NCBI RefSeq assembly: GCF_029784135.1
Contig: NC_073746.1
Coordinates: 256,780,994 to 256,844,993 of the forward strand
Direction: 5' to 3'
DNA: 64,000 bases
DNA from: Toxorhynchites rutilus septentrionalis
Lineage: Eukaryota > Arthropoda > Insecta > Diptera > Culicidae
Shown here: piece after piece, positions 54,009-64,000 of the stretch
How positions within the stretch are numbered: the stretch's first letter is position 1
How the letters are laid out: the number at the start of each line of letters is the position of its first letter
Position numbers and translations under genes: made by a program
Notes under the pieces: generated by a model
The model's database searches: none
Told to the model about the DNA's origin: nothing
Seen by the model: the letters and a program-made list of their open reading frames with translations, nothing else

Positions 54009-56043
54009 AGACCCCCTCACTATTTTCATTTGTTTGTCATTCTTTCTGGGGCAAACATAAAAAATGTTTGTTGACGGAATTTGAAAGAACAAATTTCACT
54101 CTGATTTTCACGTGATTTTCAAAACTTTGTTTTTTTGTGTTTGAGTAAATTAAAATTGAAATCATGAGTTTTTGGGTAAAACAACATCAATAACTTTAAG
54201 TGGGATAAAGATATTGACAAGTTCTGCATCGCAAAATGTTGGTATTGATTAGCTCTAAAAGTCGTGCGAAGACAGTTTTGATGTAGAATTTGAAATATAA
54301 AAGTTAAAGCAAAAAACCCGTTTTTTAATGGTTATCCTAATGCAACTTGGAAAAAAAGCGCCGAAAACAACTTTGTGCGAGACATTTGTTCTTTAGATAA
54401 AACTGTCTTCAACAAAGTTGTTACAGATTTTTTATTTTGTTGACAATTTTGGTCACCCTATTTTAGTTAACATAAAAATAAGTGTTCTATCGTATGTCAC
54501 AACTTGTATGCTAATTTCCACTTAAATACATCTCCTGGACCATTGTGCAATGGTGACTGACGAAGTACTATGCAACACGATGCCTATTGCTGAGCTTCGT
54601 CAATGCGCTTTGACCTTTCAAGAGGCGGTAAAATTGTCCGTAACGAATTGATGATTGTTACAGATTGCATTTTATCTTCATAGGGCCAAGCTTCGATTTT
54701 CATTTCGGTTGTTGTTTCTTGTATTTATTGAAGTAAATACTATGTCGAACACGTTGCTCTTAATTCCGGACACATTTTATCAGCAGTATTTCTATGAGAT
54801 AGATTGGTTATTGATTTTTGTAAAGCTTATCATTTCTTTTTTATTCTATTATAATCTAAAACCAAACATCCAACATCGAAAATCCTTGCCCCATTATTTC
54901 TACGGTATGTAACATATTCTTATGCACCTCCTTCAATAAGGAATGTCATCGTTTGATCCGTCCGGATTTAAAATCATCTTCTGAACGTGTTGCTAATATC
55001 TGACACTACACTAAATTGATACAATAGTAACAGTCACATTAATTCAACATGCAATGTTTATGTTTGTTATGTTTTTGTTATGATATTGAATATAATGAAA
55101 AAGTGTCGGGATTAAAAAGACGTCTGAATTCTACAGCTCTTGCATTTCACCAAAGCTTACAAATAGTCTCTACAAGTTGGGATTATGAAGAAACTTCATT
55201 CTCTTCGTTGATTTTTTGTTTGCACAGCATCCAAAATCATGTATTTGACAGTTCGTTTAGATTCACTCATATCCTTGGAAGCATTTTATATAAGAATGGT
55301 TTTCACGTAGCGCAGCGTAAACAAATCCATCCTGGTAAACGAGTAAACTTCATGGTATTTCTCGTCTTGACGAACATAGTGCGCTGACTTCCAACATGCT
55401 ATGATCGTCAAAACACTCTGAAAAACTATTTTTCGTCAAAGAGTGAAGAAGTTGTTGTTCTGTTTATGTTTTGTTGCATGTCGTCGGTAATGTTGCAATG
55501 GGCGTCATAGTAGCCTAAATATATATGCGAGTAATTTAAAATGAAATCGACAAATGACAAAATATGAGTATTTTTGATTCGAATGAAAGTTTGTATTCCG
55601 TTTTGGTTGGAGGTAATATGAGTTCTCCACAGCAATTGGGGATTTTTTGACTCAAGAGTAACTCTTCAATAGGGGGTATTTATTCACTGAAAAAAAATAA
55701 CCTTCGCATTGGTAATGCAATGTTATTTCCATCAAATGACTACCTTTTAGTCACACCAAGTGTAAAAACAATAATATGATTCATAAAAGTATTCGACCTA
55801 GGCGTGGTGTTATCTTCAAATATGTATTAACAAAACATTTTTGCATGTTTTCAAATATCAAGTCTGTCTGTGTATTCAAAATTGTTATTTTTCTATTTAT
55901 TTACCGAAAAGTTATGGAACTATCAGACTACTCTGACTTCTAGATCATCCATCCTAGGATATTTTATACATTATTTAATTGTTTTACTTCCAACGGTGAT
56001 AGTAATAATTGATCAACGTTCCCTCTCCCATCCTCTTTCTCAG
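54009..56043. other. No recognisable gene
   Basis: AT-rich, apparently unique. It could be 5' flank or intron of the gene starting at 56044. Frames at 54655-54912 and 55049-55387 have no recognisable domain. Confidence 0.4.
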
Positions 56044-56297
56044 ATGGACCCTGCCAACCCGAACTCTGGCCTCATATCAGCATGTTCGACTATCGCCAGC
56101 AGCAGCCACGCTTCCAGCACGGTCATCGCAGCAATCACGTGTGGTGGTCCTTCCTCGGCGCCTTCCACGCTACTCAGCCCAACCCTACTGTCGCCGGATA
56201 CCAACACTGGAACGGCTTCGATTGCCACGTCCAGAGATGACGAGGACGATTCCAGCAATCAGGTTTCGTCCGCTGGCAGCAAAAGTTCCGGCCAGCG
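56044..56297 (+). CDS. Exon of a probable host gene (Ser-rich N-terminal region)
   Basis: A 254-bp exon between a strong acceptor (CCATCCTCTTTCTCAG ending at 56043) and a consensus donor GTAAGT at 56298-56303. The first codon is ATG (MDPANPNSGL), so translation may start here, although an upstream coding exon is possible because the frame is open before it. The encoded 84 residues are low-complexity, rich in Ser, Thr and Ala, and end with an acidic stretch (TSRDDEDDSSNQVSSAGSKS). GC content is clearly higher than in the flanks. The exon ends after two bases of a codon, which matches the next exon. No domain is recognised and I do not assign a function. Confidence 0.65.
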
Positions 56298-57336
56298 GTA
56301 AGTTATACCATTGTGGCAAAGAATACTCTTTTCCCCAACGCAACCTGCGTCCACCGAGATCCAAGATCCAAGCCAGCATAGGTTGATTAATAGAAATCAA
56401 AATATGAAGAACATGCATTCATTGTAACTTAGTAACAGGGACAATACCCTCCAACGTCGTCTCGTTCTCCACCTTTAACATTGATGATTATCATTAGTTG
56501 ACTTTAATGTCATCATAATAAGTGTAATTGTCCCTGCCAACAGTTCCCCAAGAAGGTCTGCAACGACAAGTATAACCCAATTAATTAGGTCAAAGGGCCA
56601 TGCCAGTCTTCTCTTCCAACAAGAGCGGGAGATCCACGGTAGACAAGGCTCTACGGTGCTTGTGCTGACCCCTTTAAAAATAATGGACTTTCGTTCCGAT
56701 CTTTGTTCCCAAGTTGGGTTTAAATCCCAGACAACTTGTCTCTTCATGAATTTTCGTTACGCTTGTCGATCGTTTGTATACCTTCGTCTGTATTTGAAAT
56801 TATGTGTGCCATTGAAAAAAAGAAAGCTGAAGCAACGAATTCTACGGAAAATATTTTGTAACAATGATTCGACGAATTAGCATGCAACGGAGAGACATAG
56901 TATTCTTGCCTTAAAAAGGATGAAAGGGTTAAACAATGTAGGAGGTACTGGAGTATTTGGTACATATGTTAAAATTCGACAGTAGCATAAATATTCATCA
57001 CTATTTTCCAAATTCTCTAGACTTATTTGAAATATTATTTGGCCATAGATACATTTTCAAGAAAATTGTCGCGAATTACTCATGTGATATATATTAAACA
57101 TTCATTTCTTGATGAAGGTTTTCGTCGAAGAAATTCTATTGATAAATACACAAATTATATTAAAAGCTCCAGATAAATATTCGAGTGAGAAAAATCATAC
57201 ATTGGAACTCTGTTACTGTTCTATGCCTCTCCGTTGGACCAGACTATATACAGACTTAGTTTGAACCCGTTCCCTGTAAACTCGTTAGACGCGTGCGCAA
57301 ATTTCAAAACGTCATCTATACCGTATGTAGTTTTAG
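56298..57336 (+). other. Predicted intron
   Basis: Starts GTAAGT and ends GTAGTTTTAG. About 1.04 kb, AT-rich and without recognisable repeats. An alternative acceptor six bases upstream (57330) would also be in phase. Confidence 0.55.
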
Positions 57337-57874
57337 CTCGACATCATTCCGGACTCCAGTGGGTCCCACGACTTCGTTGGTGTCACGTTCAACCAGTCAC
57401 GAGCTGACGGAGGGACCGGCAAGCCTGCGCCCAATCAATCTCCGCAATCAAAGCGTCCATTCCTTCCGGACGCTGCGAACTGCGTCCAGTTCCTCAACGG
57501 CCAATAGCCGCTGCTACCAATCGATCGACCGAAGTTTCAGCTTCAACGAGGCCGACCAGAGCCGAGCTTCAGTTCGATGGAACGATTCCTCCATCTCCCG
57601 ACAATCGTCTGTCATATCCCACAGGGGGAGAGCCGCTCATCGTAGATATTCGCTACGCGACCCTTCCGAGGATGATGCAAACAACATAAATGAGATCAAT
57701 CAATTATCCTCCGCTGACAACAGTCACTGTAGGGGCGGTTCCGTGGGGACAGCAGGCCAGCCACTACAGAAGTCAACTTCCAGCGGAACGACCCAGGGCG
57801 CCCAGAGCTGGCAAAAGCTGCGGGCCGTTATGGCATACTACTGTTCGCTGCGAAAAATTAAGAGGAACGGTTGA
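57337..57874 (+). CDS. Second exon of the probable host gene
   Basis: Open from the acceptor at 57336 to a TGA at 57872-57874, and in phase with the exon at 56044-56297. The 179 residues are Ser/Arg-rich: SVHSFRTLRTASSSSTANSR, RASVRWNDSSISRQSSVIS and HRRYSLRDPSEDDANNINE include RxxS-type phosphorylation-like motifs. The end, SWQKLRAVMAYYCSLRKIKR, is less biased and looks like a folded or membrane-proximal segment. This may be the true terminus, or the exon may end at a weak donor, GTTGAA, at 57869. The pattern fits a cytosolic regulatory region of a signalling or channel protein, but I cannot name it. Confidence 0.6.
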
Positions 57875-60527
57875 AAAGTTATTTATTATACGTTATTATT
57901 TTATATACGTTATCGATCGTCATTCTCCTCATATCTTTCTTATCTTTTTCCTCCAAACCAAACAAAAACAATCCCTCCGATTGCGAAAACGAGAAAGTGA
58001 ATGTGTTTGAATGAAGAATTTATTCGTAGACACAAGCCCCACTCATTGACAATTAATGCCAAAACATTATTGTTTACTTTTATTAGAAAACATGGTTGCG
58101 TAGCTATTCAAACACATTCAACAAAAGTTTTTTTTTTTGTTAAAAATGAAATAAAAATAATTCCTATTTCTTCAATAAAATTATTGTTTTTTGATCAATT
58201 TCGTCTTGCTCTAAAAGCTTGCCATATCTTCGTGTAACTTTGTAATGAGAGTAATATCCTTAGTTCATCCTTTTCAATCTTTAACAGCCCTTACGCACAC
58301 ACACATTCATACATAATGAACAAACCACTTGCACGTCTACTCGAACACTAAGAGAATGTTTCCATTAATTTTACACTCTGAACATCAATCATTTAAAAAT
58401 ATATTAAAATGTATTATCATAATAACACTCTCTAACTAACAATTTACTATCACCACTTCTTACTATTCTGATTTATCTTTCAATAACTTAAATCTCATCT
58501 CGGTGATTCATTGGTTATGTTGCTGTTGCTGCAAATGATGGCGCGATGATGATGATGAATATGTGGTTGTTGTGATAATGATAAGTAATGGTAATTTTGG
58601 TGGTATTGATCGTTTTTCTGTCGTCTTTTGTTTTGTTTTTTGGTGTGTTATAATCTGGCTACGGACATAACTCGTTGACAACTTAATACGAATCTAACTA
58701 ACGTTAAAAGTGAATTGCATCACTACTCGCAATACACATAGGATGGCCACATAGAGGAACTGTGAACATGCGGTTGAAATGAATAGTTAACTGTTTAATT
58801 TCTTATTTCAGTTGAGCAGTGCCCCTCCCACATGTTATTCTATGATTTTTGACATCCTATAACATTAAAAATTCGTCGATAAATAAATGATAAATGAGAA
58901 CAAAAACGGAAAAAAACTGCGTCCAAATGTAATATTTACTACTTCTACTCCCGACAATAATAGTAGAACAGAGTGCGAAGTCGAAAAATGCTGGTGTAAT
59001 TTCGTGAAAAAATCAACGCATAGAGATGGAATGTACATGATTTAAAGAGTCAACTTCCATGTTATAGAATGTTTTACGAACACATTGGCGTATGTAGGTT
59101 CAGTGTATAAAAACGTCGGGAAGAAATAAAAAAAAAGTTTTCTTCCTGTTTTTCCTATATTTTTGTTAATAGCAAATCCAATAAACTTCATCGACCAGCA
59201 TTCATTTGATTCTTAGATCGTTCCTGCAGGACCTTTCAATACGAAGATATTTTTGTTTGAATGAAAAATTACCCCTTCGTTTTTGATGATGAATAATTCA
59301 ATAAATAACGGGTGCATCGCAAATCGAAAAATAGTTTTGAAAAATCCGATAAATTCTGTATAAGGTTAAGTTGTAGCTTTGACTAAAACAATAGTTTATT
59401 TTTTTTGTATTGATTTTAAAAAATTGCCAAAAATATATTTTTTGTATTGTTTTAGAACATTTTTTGTAATTTCGCCAACAATTATTAACATTAACAGGAA
59501 ACCACAGCTCACCGTTGGTTTTCACTCGTAACCATGCGGTGTTCGATTTCAGTAATAATCATACGAATCATGAAAGAATCATCTGGTTTAATAGCTCATT
59601 ATTAGAAAAGGTGTTAGTCAAAATTACCTTTACTTTTATACATTGACCAAACATCATCGAAGAGAAAAACCGCTATAAAAACATAATGATAAAACTTACT
59701 GTAATATGTTTCCATCTCTCGATTTTTTTTTCTAAATGATATACATATTTATTTTTTGTTTAGTAGGATTTCAAACCAAAAACAGTCACGTAACATTTCA
59801 ATGCCAGCAGGGCAATACAAACCACTCGACTGTCAATTCTTTCGAAGCAAAGTTTAGCAAAAATGATCAAAAAGCAATAAACAAAACCCCTTTTCAGTTG
59901 GCACTTATCATCCGATTCTGTTCTGAAGCTACTATTTAATCATCAATCTCTAGTTTTAGTTACTTATGAAAGTTGCAGAAAGCTAGAGCAGATGTTATCC
60001 ATTTTCAGGCACTCTAGAATTGAATAGCTTCTTATTACTAGGTAACCTGGAAGATGACTAGACACAGAGAGTGGATTTTGCAACATCATGCCGAATGATT
60101 CTGAATGTATTGGAGTGCGTGTGTATGTGTGTTTTGATCTTGATGAAAAGTTTTCAGTTTACCGTTTTACCTAGTGTTTGGTTTGCTGTTTTCTCACTCT
60201 CTAGTGATATCGAATATACAAATTGGTCTGGTCAAGCAAGAGATGGAATTTAAAAAAGCGGTTTAAATGGCGTTAGAAGTGATGCATCAATGGCTTTTGT
60301 GAGCGGTGGATGGATTGGCATAGCATGCATTCAGTTTTTGCTCCCACGCCATGATGGGAACCGCTCTCGCGTCATTGTTGTTGCATATGCGCTGTCATGT
60401 TATGAAATGAAAAACCACTAATTAGCTTACTTATGACCTTCAAATTATGATCCTGTTAGAACCTGACAGAAACACGCGAAAAGCATCAACCAAGTGAATG
60501 TGACGATACCACGAACAGAGCACTGTG
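57875..60527. other. No recognisable gene
   Basis: Intron or 3' flank of the gene ending at 57874. It contains a microsatellite-like GATGATGATGATGA patch near 58542 and GTTGTTGTG nearby. No domains were recognised in its short frames. Confidence 0.4.
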
Positions 60528-60530
60528 TTA

Positions 60531-60851
60531 TGGCGGGTTTACATTAGGGAGATCTATAGCTATAGATGGATTTATTCACGTGAAAATAGGTGTAAACGGG
60601 TGAGAATAAATATGATACACTTATTCGAGGTATATATAACTTGAATAAATTCAGCATATGTAAACGCTTGTGAATTTCTCACTGGTGAGAAATCACTAAA
60701 GTTGGATGCAGTTCTACTTCAGGTGAATGAATTCACCGAAAATATGAATATATTCATTATAGAAGTACACGCTAGTGTAAACGGTTGATGCGATTTCTAT
60801 AAATCTCATCATATTTCTTCACATGAATTTATCACTAGTCTAAACCCACCC
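60531..60851. mobile_element. MITE with TTA target duplication (PIF/Harbinger-type)
   Basis: 321 bp flanked by TTA at 60528-60530 and 60852-60854. Ends TGGCGGGTTTACATTAG and CTAGTCTAAACCCACCC are imperfect inverted repeats (12 of 17 positions). The interior has several short palindromes, for example GGTGAATGAATTCACC. No coding capacity. Three-base TWA targets are typical of the PIF/Harbinger superfamily. Confidence 0.65.
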
Positions 60852-61020
60852 TTAGGATATCGGTACTTGTCAAAACTATCGGCGAGTGATGAAGTTTTTA
60901 TCATTGGCAAATGCAGCTCCAACACCAGGATGCACGTGGTTGAGTAGTGAAATTAAATTTGTTCTCCATGAAAAATGAACTTACTGATAAACGGCCACAA
61001 TGCGGGGCTTATCACACATA

Positions 61021-63584
61021 CAGTGACTCAAACTCGTAATCGTACTCCACTTTGCAGATCTCTTTTCCCTCCTTTTGAAAGTCGAAAACAAGCTTTCGGA
61101 GCATTCTGTTTGGATAAAGTCATAGTGTCATATGAGAGTTAAAAGGTTTGCTATCTGTTTTCAGAATAATGGTTTTTATTCCTCTAAAAATGGCGAACGT
61201 ATGTGCTAGTGTATGTAAATTGACTCAAACTCATATTCGTACGCTGGTTGAAATCTCAACTCGACTTCGAAGGCGTTAAACGAATTCCATCAATAGTATG
61301 ATACCCTTGTCCATTGCAACTATCTCTAGCTGTCCTTAGCTTGATCTACGATTTTTTTGGTGTATTCGGAAGGAATATTTATAATTTTTTTCATCAAGAG
61401 GTTTTCAAAATTGTTATTTTTTGAAATTTAATGGTTTCTGAATTTCCTACACAGATAATTTCCTTAGTTTTTTACTGGGATTGCTATCGGGGGGTTGTGA
61501 AGGAATATCAATAACTTTTGAGCAATTGTAAAGTAACCATGTGCGAACTTAATATGTCTTGAGCTCTGGGTCATTGTCTTGGCAAAACTGGAATCCTCGA
61601 TTCCATCTCATTTTGTTGACATTTTGCTTTATATTTTCCTTCAGGATTTTCAAGTGAAAATTATGACCCAAAACACCATCGATGAAAACCAAATTGCCAC
61701 TACCGTGTTTAAACGTTGCTTTCAGATTTTTTTTACGTTTTATTCATCGTTGGCTTCCTCCATACGAAACGATAACCATCGGAGCCTAAATATAAAATTT
61801 GGACCAATCTATGGAAATAACATCTTGCCATTAAGACATTGATGCGTTTCATGCTGTTTGGAAAAATAAAATTGGAATTAATGTTTTTTTTTTGCTGAGA
61901 AACTGTTTGTCCCTCTGTGCTCGGGCATTCAAGTTGCCCTTCCTAGGCACATTAAAAACTTTTTTTTGCTTAATTTGGTTTTTATCGATGGTATAATGGA
62001 TCAAAATGTTTACTCGAACATCCTGAAGGAACATATAAAGCAAAATGTCAACAAAATGGAAAATGGAATGGAATCGAGGATTCAAGTTTTGCCAAGACAA
62101 TGACCCAGAGTTCAAGACATATAAAGTTTGAACATGGTTACATTACAATTACTCAAAAGTTATTGATATTCCTCCACAATCTCCCGACAGCAATCGCAGT
62201 AACAAACTAAGGAAGTTATCTGTGTAAGAAATTTGGAAAACAATAAATTTCAATAAATAAAAAAACCTCTTGATGAAAAAAATGATAGATATTCCTTCCG
62301 AATACACTAACAAAAATCAGACTAGAGACAGCAAAAGTTGCAATGAACAAGGGATACCATAAGGTAAAGGATTTTGGTTTGTCCAGTAGAAAATATGATC
62401 ATGGTTTGTCCACTTTTTTGAATGCTCTAATTCAGCGCTCCTGTGTCAAATAAGATATTCGAATGTTTAAAAGCATATAAATAAAATTGTCTTTTTCATG
62501 ATTTACAGTAGTTTTAAAGTATATTTTTACGGAATCATCATTATAAAATACACCTTCTATTTGTGTCAATGCGCCCCTCATTCGAGCTAACTTTTAATCG
62601 ATCACCAGATGATTATTTGGCACGTATTCAGACCTTTTCTGGATTATAACACTTACAAATATTATAAATATTACATCTGATACAAATGGTGTGCGAGCAT
62701 GAACACCATTTGTATCAGATTTACACAGCTAAACCATTAAATTAACGCATTTTGATGAACTCAATTCTGATCATGAGTTGTCCAATTCAATAATGTTATT
62801 TTATCCACATGATTTCTATGGCAACCGCTTGGCGCGCTGCGGTTTGTTTATGGTGTGCTTCGCGCATAGCAGAAGTAAGGTTTTTCTGTGTTGATTGTGT
62901 AGAGGTGAACACTTTTGAAATGCCCAAGAAAAGGCAATATTCTGAAGAAAGCCTAAATTATGAATGGATCAATATGATGACAGTAAACTCAAGCAATGAT
63001 AAATGCAACATCTACTTGTGAATTCGTATGTTTTCATTCAAAAATAGTGATTTCTAAAACCGGACAAACCATGATCATTTTTTGGTCAAACCATGATCAT
63101 AAGTCCTCTTTAAGGAAAATGGTTAAAACACATAAAAATTTTAATAATTTCAACACCTTATGATAGTATTAGCAACTAGAGACTTGGGACTTTTCAAGAA
63201 ACCCAAATTCGTATCGATTATGTGTGATTTTCATGAAGAAAAATCGATTTGAACTTACTAGTTGCGTAAAAACACCCAAAATCGGACAAACCAAGATCAT
63301 CTATCCTACTAATGATGGAATTCGGAAATTGGTCAACGCCTTCGAAATCGAGTTGAGATTTAATCCAGCGTACGAATATGAGTTTGGGTCAATTTTCATA
63401 AATTAGTGCATACATTTTTAGAGAAATAATAACTATTATTCTGAAAACACGTAGGAAACCTTTTAACTCTCATGTGACACTATGACTTTTTCTAAATAGA
63501 ATGTTCCGAAAACTTGTTTTCAACATTCAAAAGAAGGGAAAAGAGATCTGCATGGTGGAGTACGATTACGAGTTTGAGTCACTG
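61021..63584. mobile_element. Large foldback element with arms of about 0.68 kb
   Basis: Ends CAGTGACTCAAACTCGTAAT and its inverted copy at 63565-63584 are flanked by TA at 61019-61020 and 63585-63586. The left arm runs to about 61700. The right arm is at about 61960-62361 and 63309-63584, split by a nested element at 62362-63306. Arms share long blocks such as GAATATCAATAACTTTTGAG and ATGACCCAGAGTTCAAGACA (on opposite strands) with roughly 10% differences. The word GACTCAAACTC recurs subterminally near 61224 and 63384. Ends of CAGTG type with TA targets suggest a pogo or Tc1-related origin. No transposase is encoded. Confidence 0.85.
62362..63306. mobile_element. Nested TA-flanked element with GGTTTGTCC ends
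   Basis: 945 bp between TA at 62360-62361 and 63307-63308. The left end GATTTTGGTTTGTCC and right end GGACAAACCAAGATCAT are imperfect inverted repeats, and the word GGTTTGTCC recurs inside near both ends. The left arm of the outer foldback supplies the empty site (ATACTATTGATGG). A short frame at 62920 begins MPKKRQYSEESL, which resembles the start of pogo-like transposases, and then decays. It is probably a deletion derivative of a pogo-type element. Confidence 0.7.
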
Positions 63585-63586
63585 TA

Positions 63587-64000
63587 AATATATGAGCAAT
63601 AGCGATGATCTGACCAATTTGTTTATTTGAATCATATATTATCCACACTTTTTGTGGTCTGTTCTATTCTGTAGATATTGAAAGCAGTTGTGTTGGACAG
63701 ACAGGAAAGTACCATTAAAAAAAATTAAATAAAGAAATTAATAGTTATTCCATTTACTTCTGCTTCACAGCATAATTTAGCATCAAAATGTTACTTGACA
63801 GACTTACTTAGTGCCTTGATAAGGTCATACACAATTGAACAAATTTGGAAAAAACATTCATTTTGACTGGTTTGTTGAATCTAGTGTTATGTATCGTATC
63901 GTTGTGTTTCTTTACTCAATTTTATTTTTAAGTACCTGTAAAATACTTTCTTGTTTGATCGAAATCGAGCCCGAATCGTTCGCAAGAGAAAAAGGCCCCT
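63587..64000. other. No recognisable gene
   Basis: AT-rich sequence at the window end; nothing recognised. Confidence 0.4.

Noticed and set aside
1..64000. Bacterial or viral contig, or prophage
   Set aside because: There are no operons or ribosome binding sites; non-LTR elements, SINEs with target duplications and spliced exons indicate an insect nuclear genome.

Overview
The window looks like AT-rich nuclear DNA of an insect, most probably a culicine mosquito. The evidence is indirect: tRNA-derived SINEs with (GAA)n tails, a DD37E Tc1/mariner element (a group known from mosquitoes), BEL/Pao, errantivirus and I/Loa-type non-LTR elements, mariners, hAT, TTAA-target elements and GT-AG introns. 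I recognise no single-copy host gene by name, so the species is not settled. There are no bacterial operons, rRNA genes, true tRNA genes or CRISPR arrays.

Layout. 1-5.5 kb: hAT terminal fragment, Tc1 relic, and a head-to-tail duplication of a 1.36-kb unit carrying a deleted mariner and a SINE. 6.5-7.5 kb: TTAA-flanked element with a SINE inside. 9-14.6 kb: pogo-type end, DD37E fragment, another SINE family, a decayed hAT with 8-bp target duplication, a 95-bp minisatellite, a short poly(A) SINE, and a pogo-like DNA-binding domain fragment. 14.63-22.31 kb: a complete errantivirus (gypsy clade) with LTRs that look identical and open gag, pol and env. 22.3-25.9 kb: SINE, hairpin, second pogo fragment, foldback repeat. 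25.92-32.10 kb: near full-length I/Loa-type non-LTR element on the minus strand. 32.35-34.92 kb: mariner interrupted by a DD37E element. 38.1-42.1 kb: second non-LTR relic, mariner relic, Helitron-like tail. 43.9-45.6 kb: third non-LTR relic interrupted by the second TTAA element. 47.01-53.62 kb: degraded BEL/Pao element. 54-60.5 kb: mostly unique sequence with two exons of a probable host gene on the plus strand. 60.5-63.6 kb: small TTA-flanked MITE and a large foldback element split by another insertion.

The genes do not form a host pathway; nearly all coding capacity belongs to transposable elements. The nesting gives a relative history: SINEs inside the TTAA element, the non-LTR element and an older SINE; DD37E inside mariner; TTAA element inside a non-LTR ORF. 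The errantivirus appears youngest. It has 346-bp LTRs that look identical, a CATA target duplication, a tRNA-Lys-type primer site, a U UUU UUA slippery site at the gag-pol overlap, and a leader exon donor in phase with the env acceptor. It is the most interesting object here.
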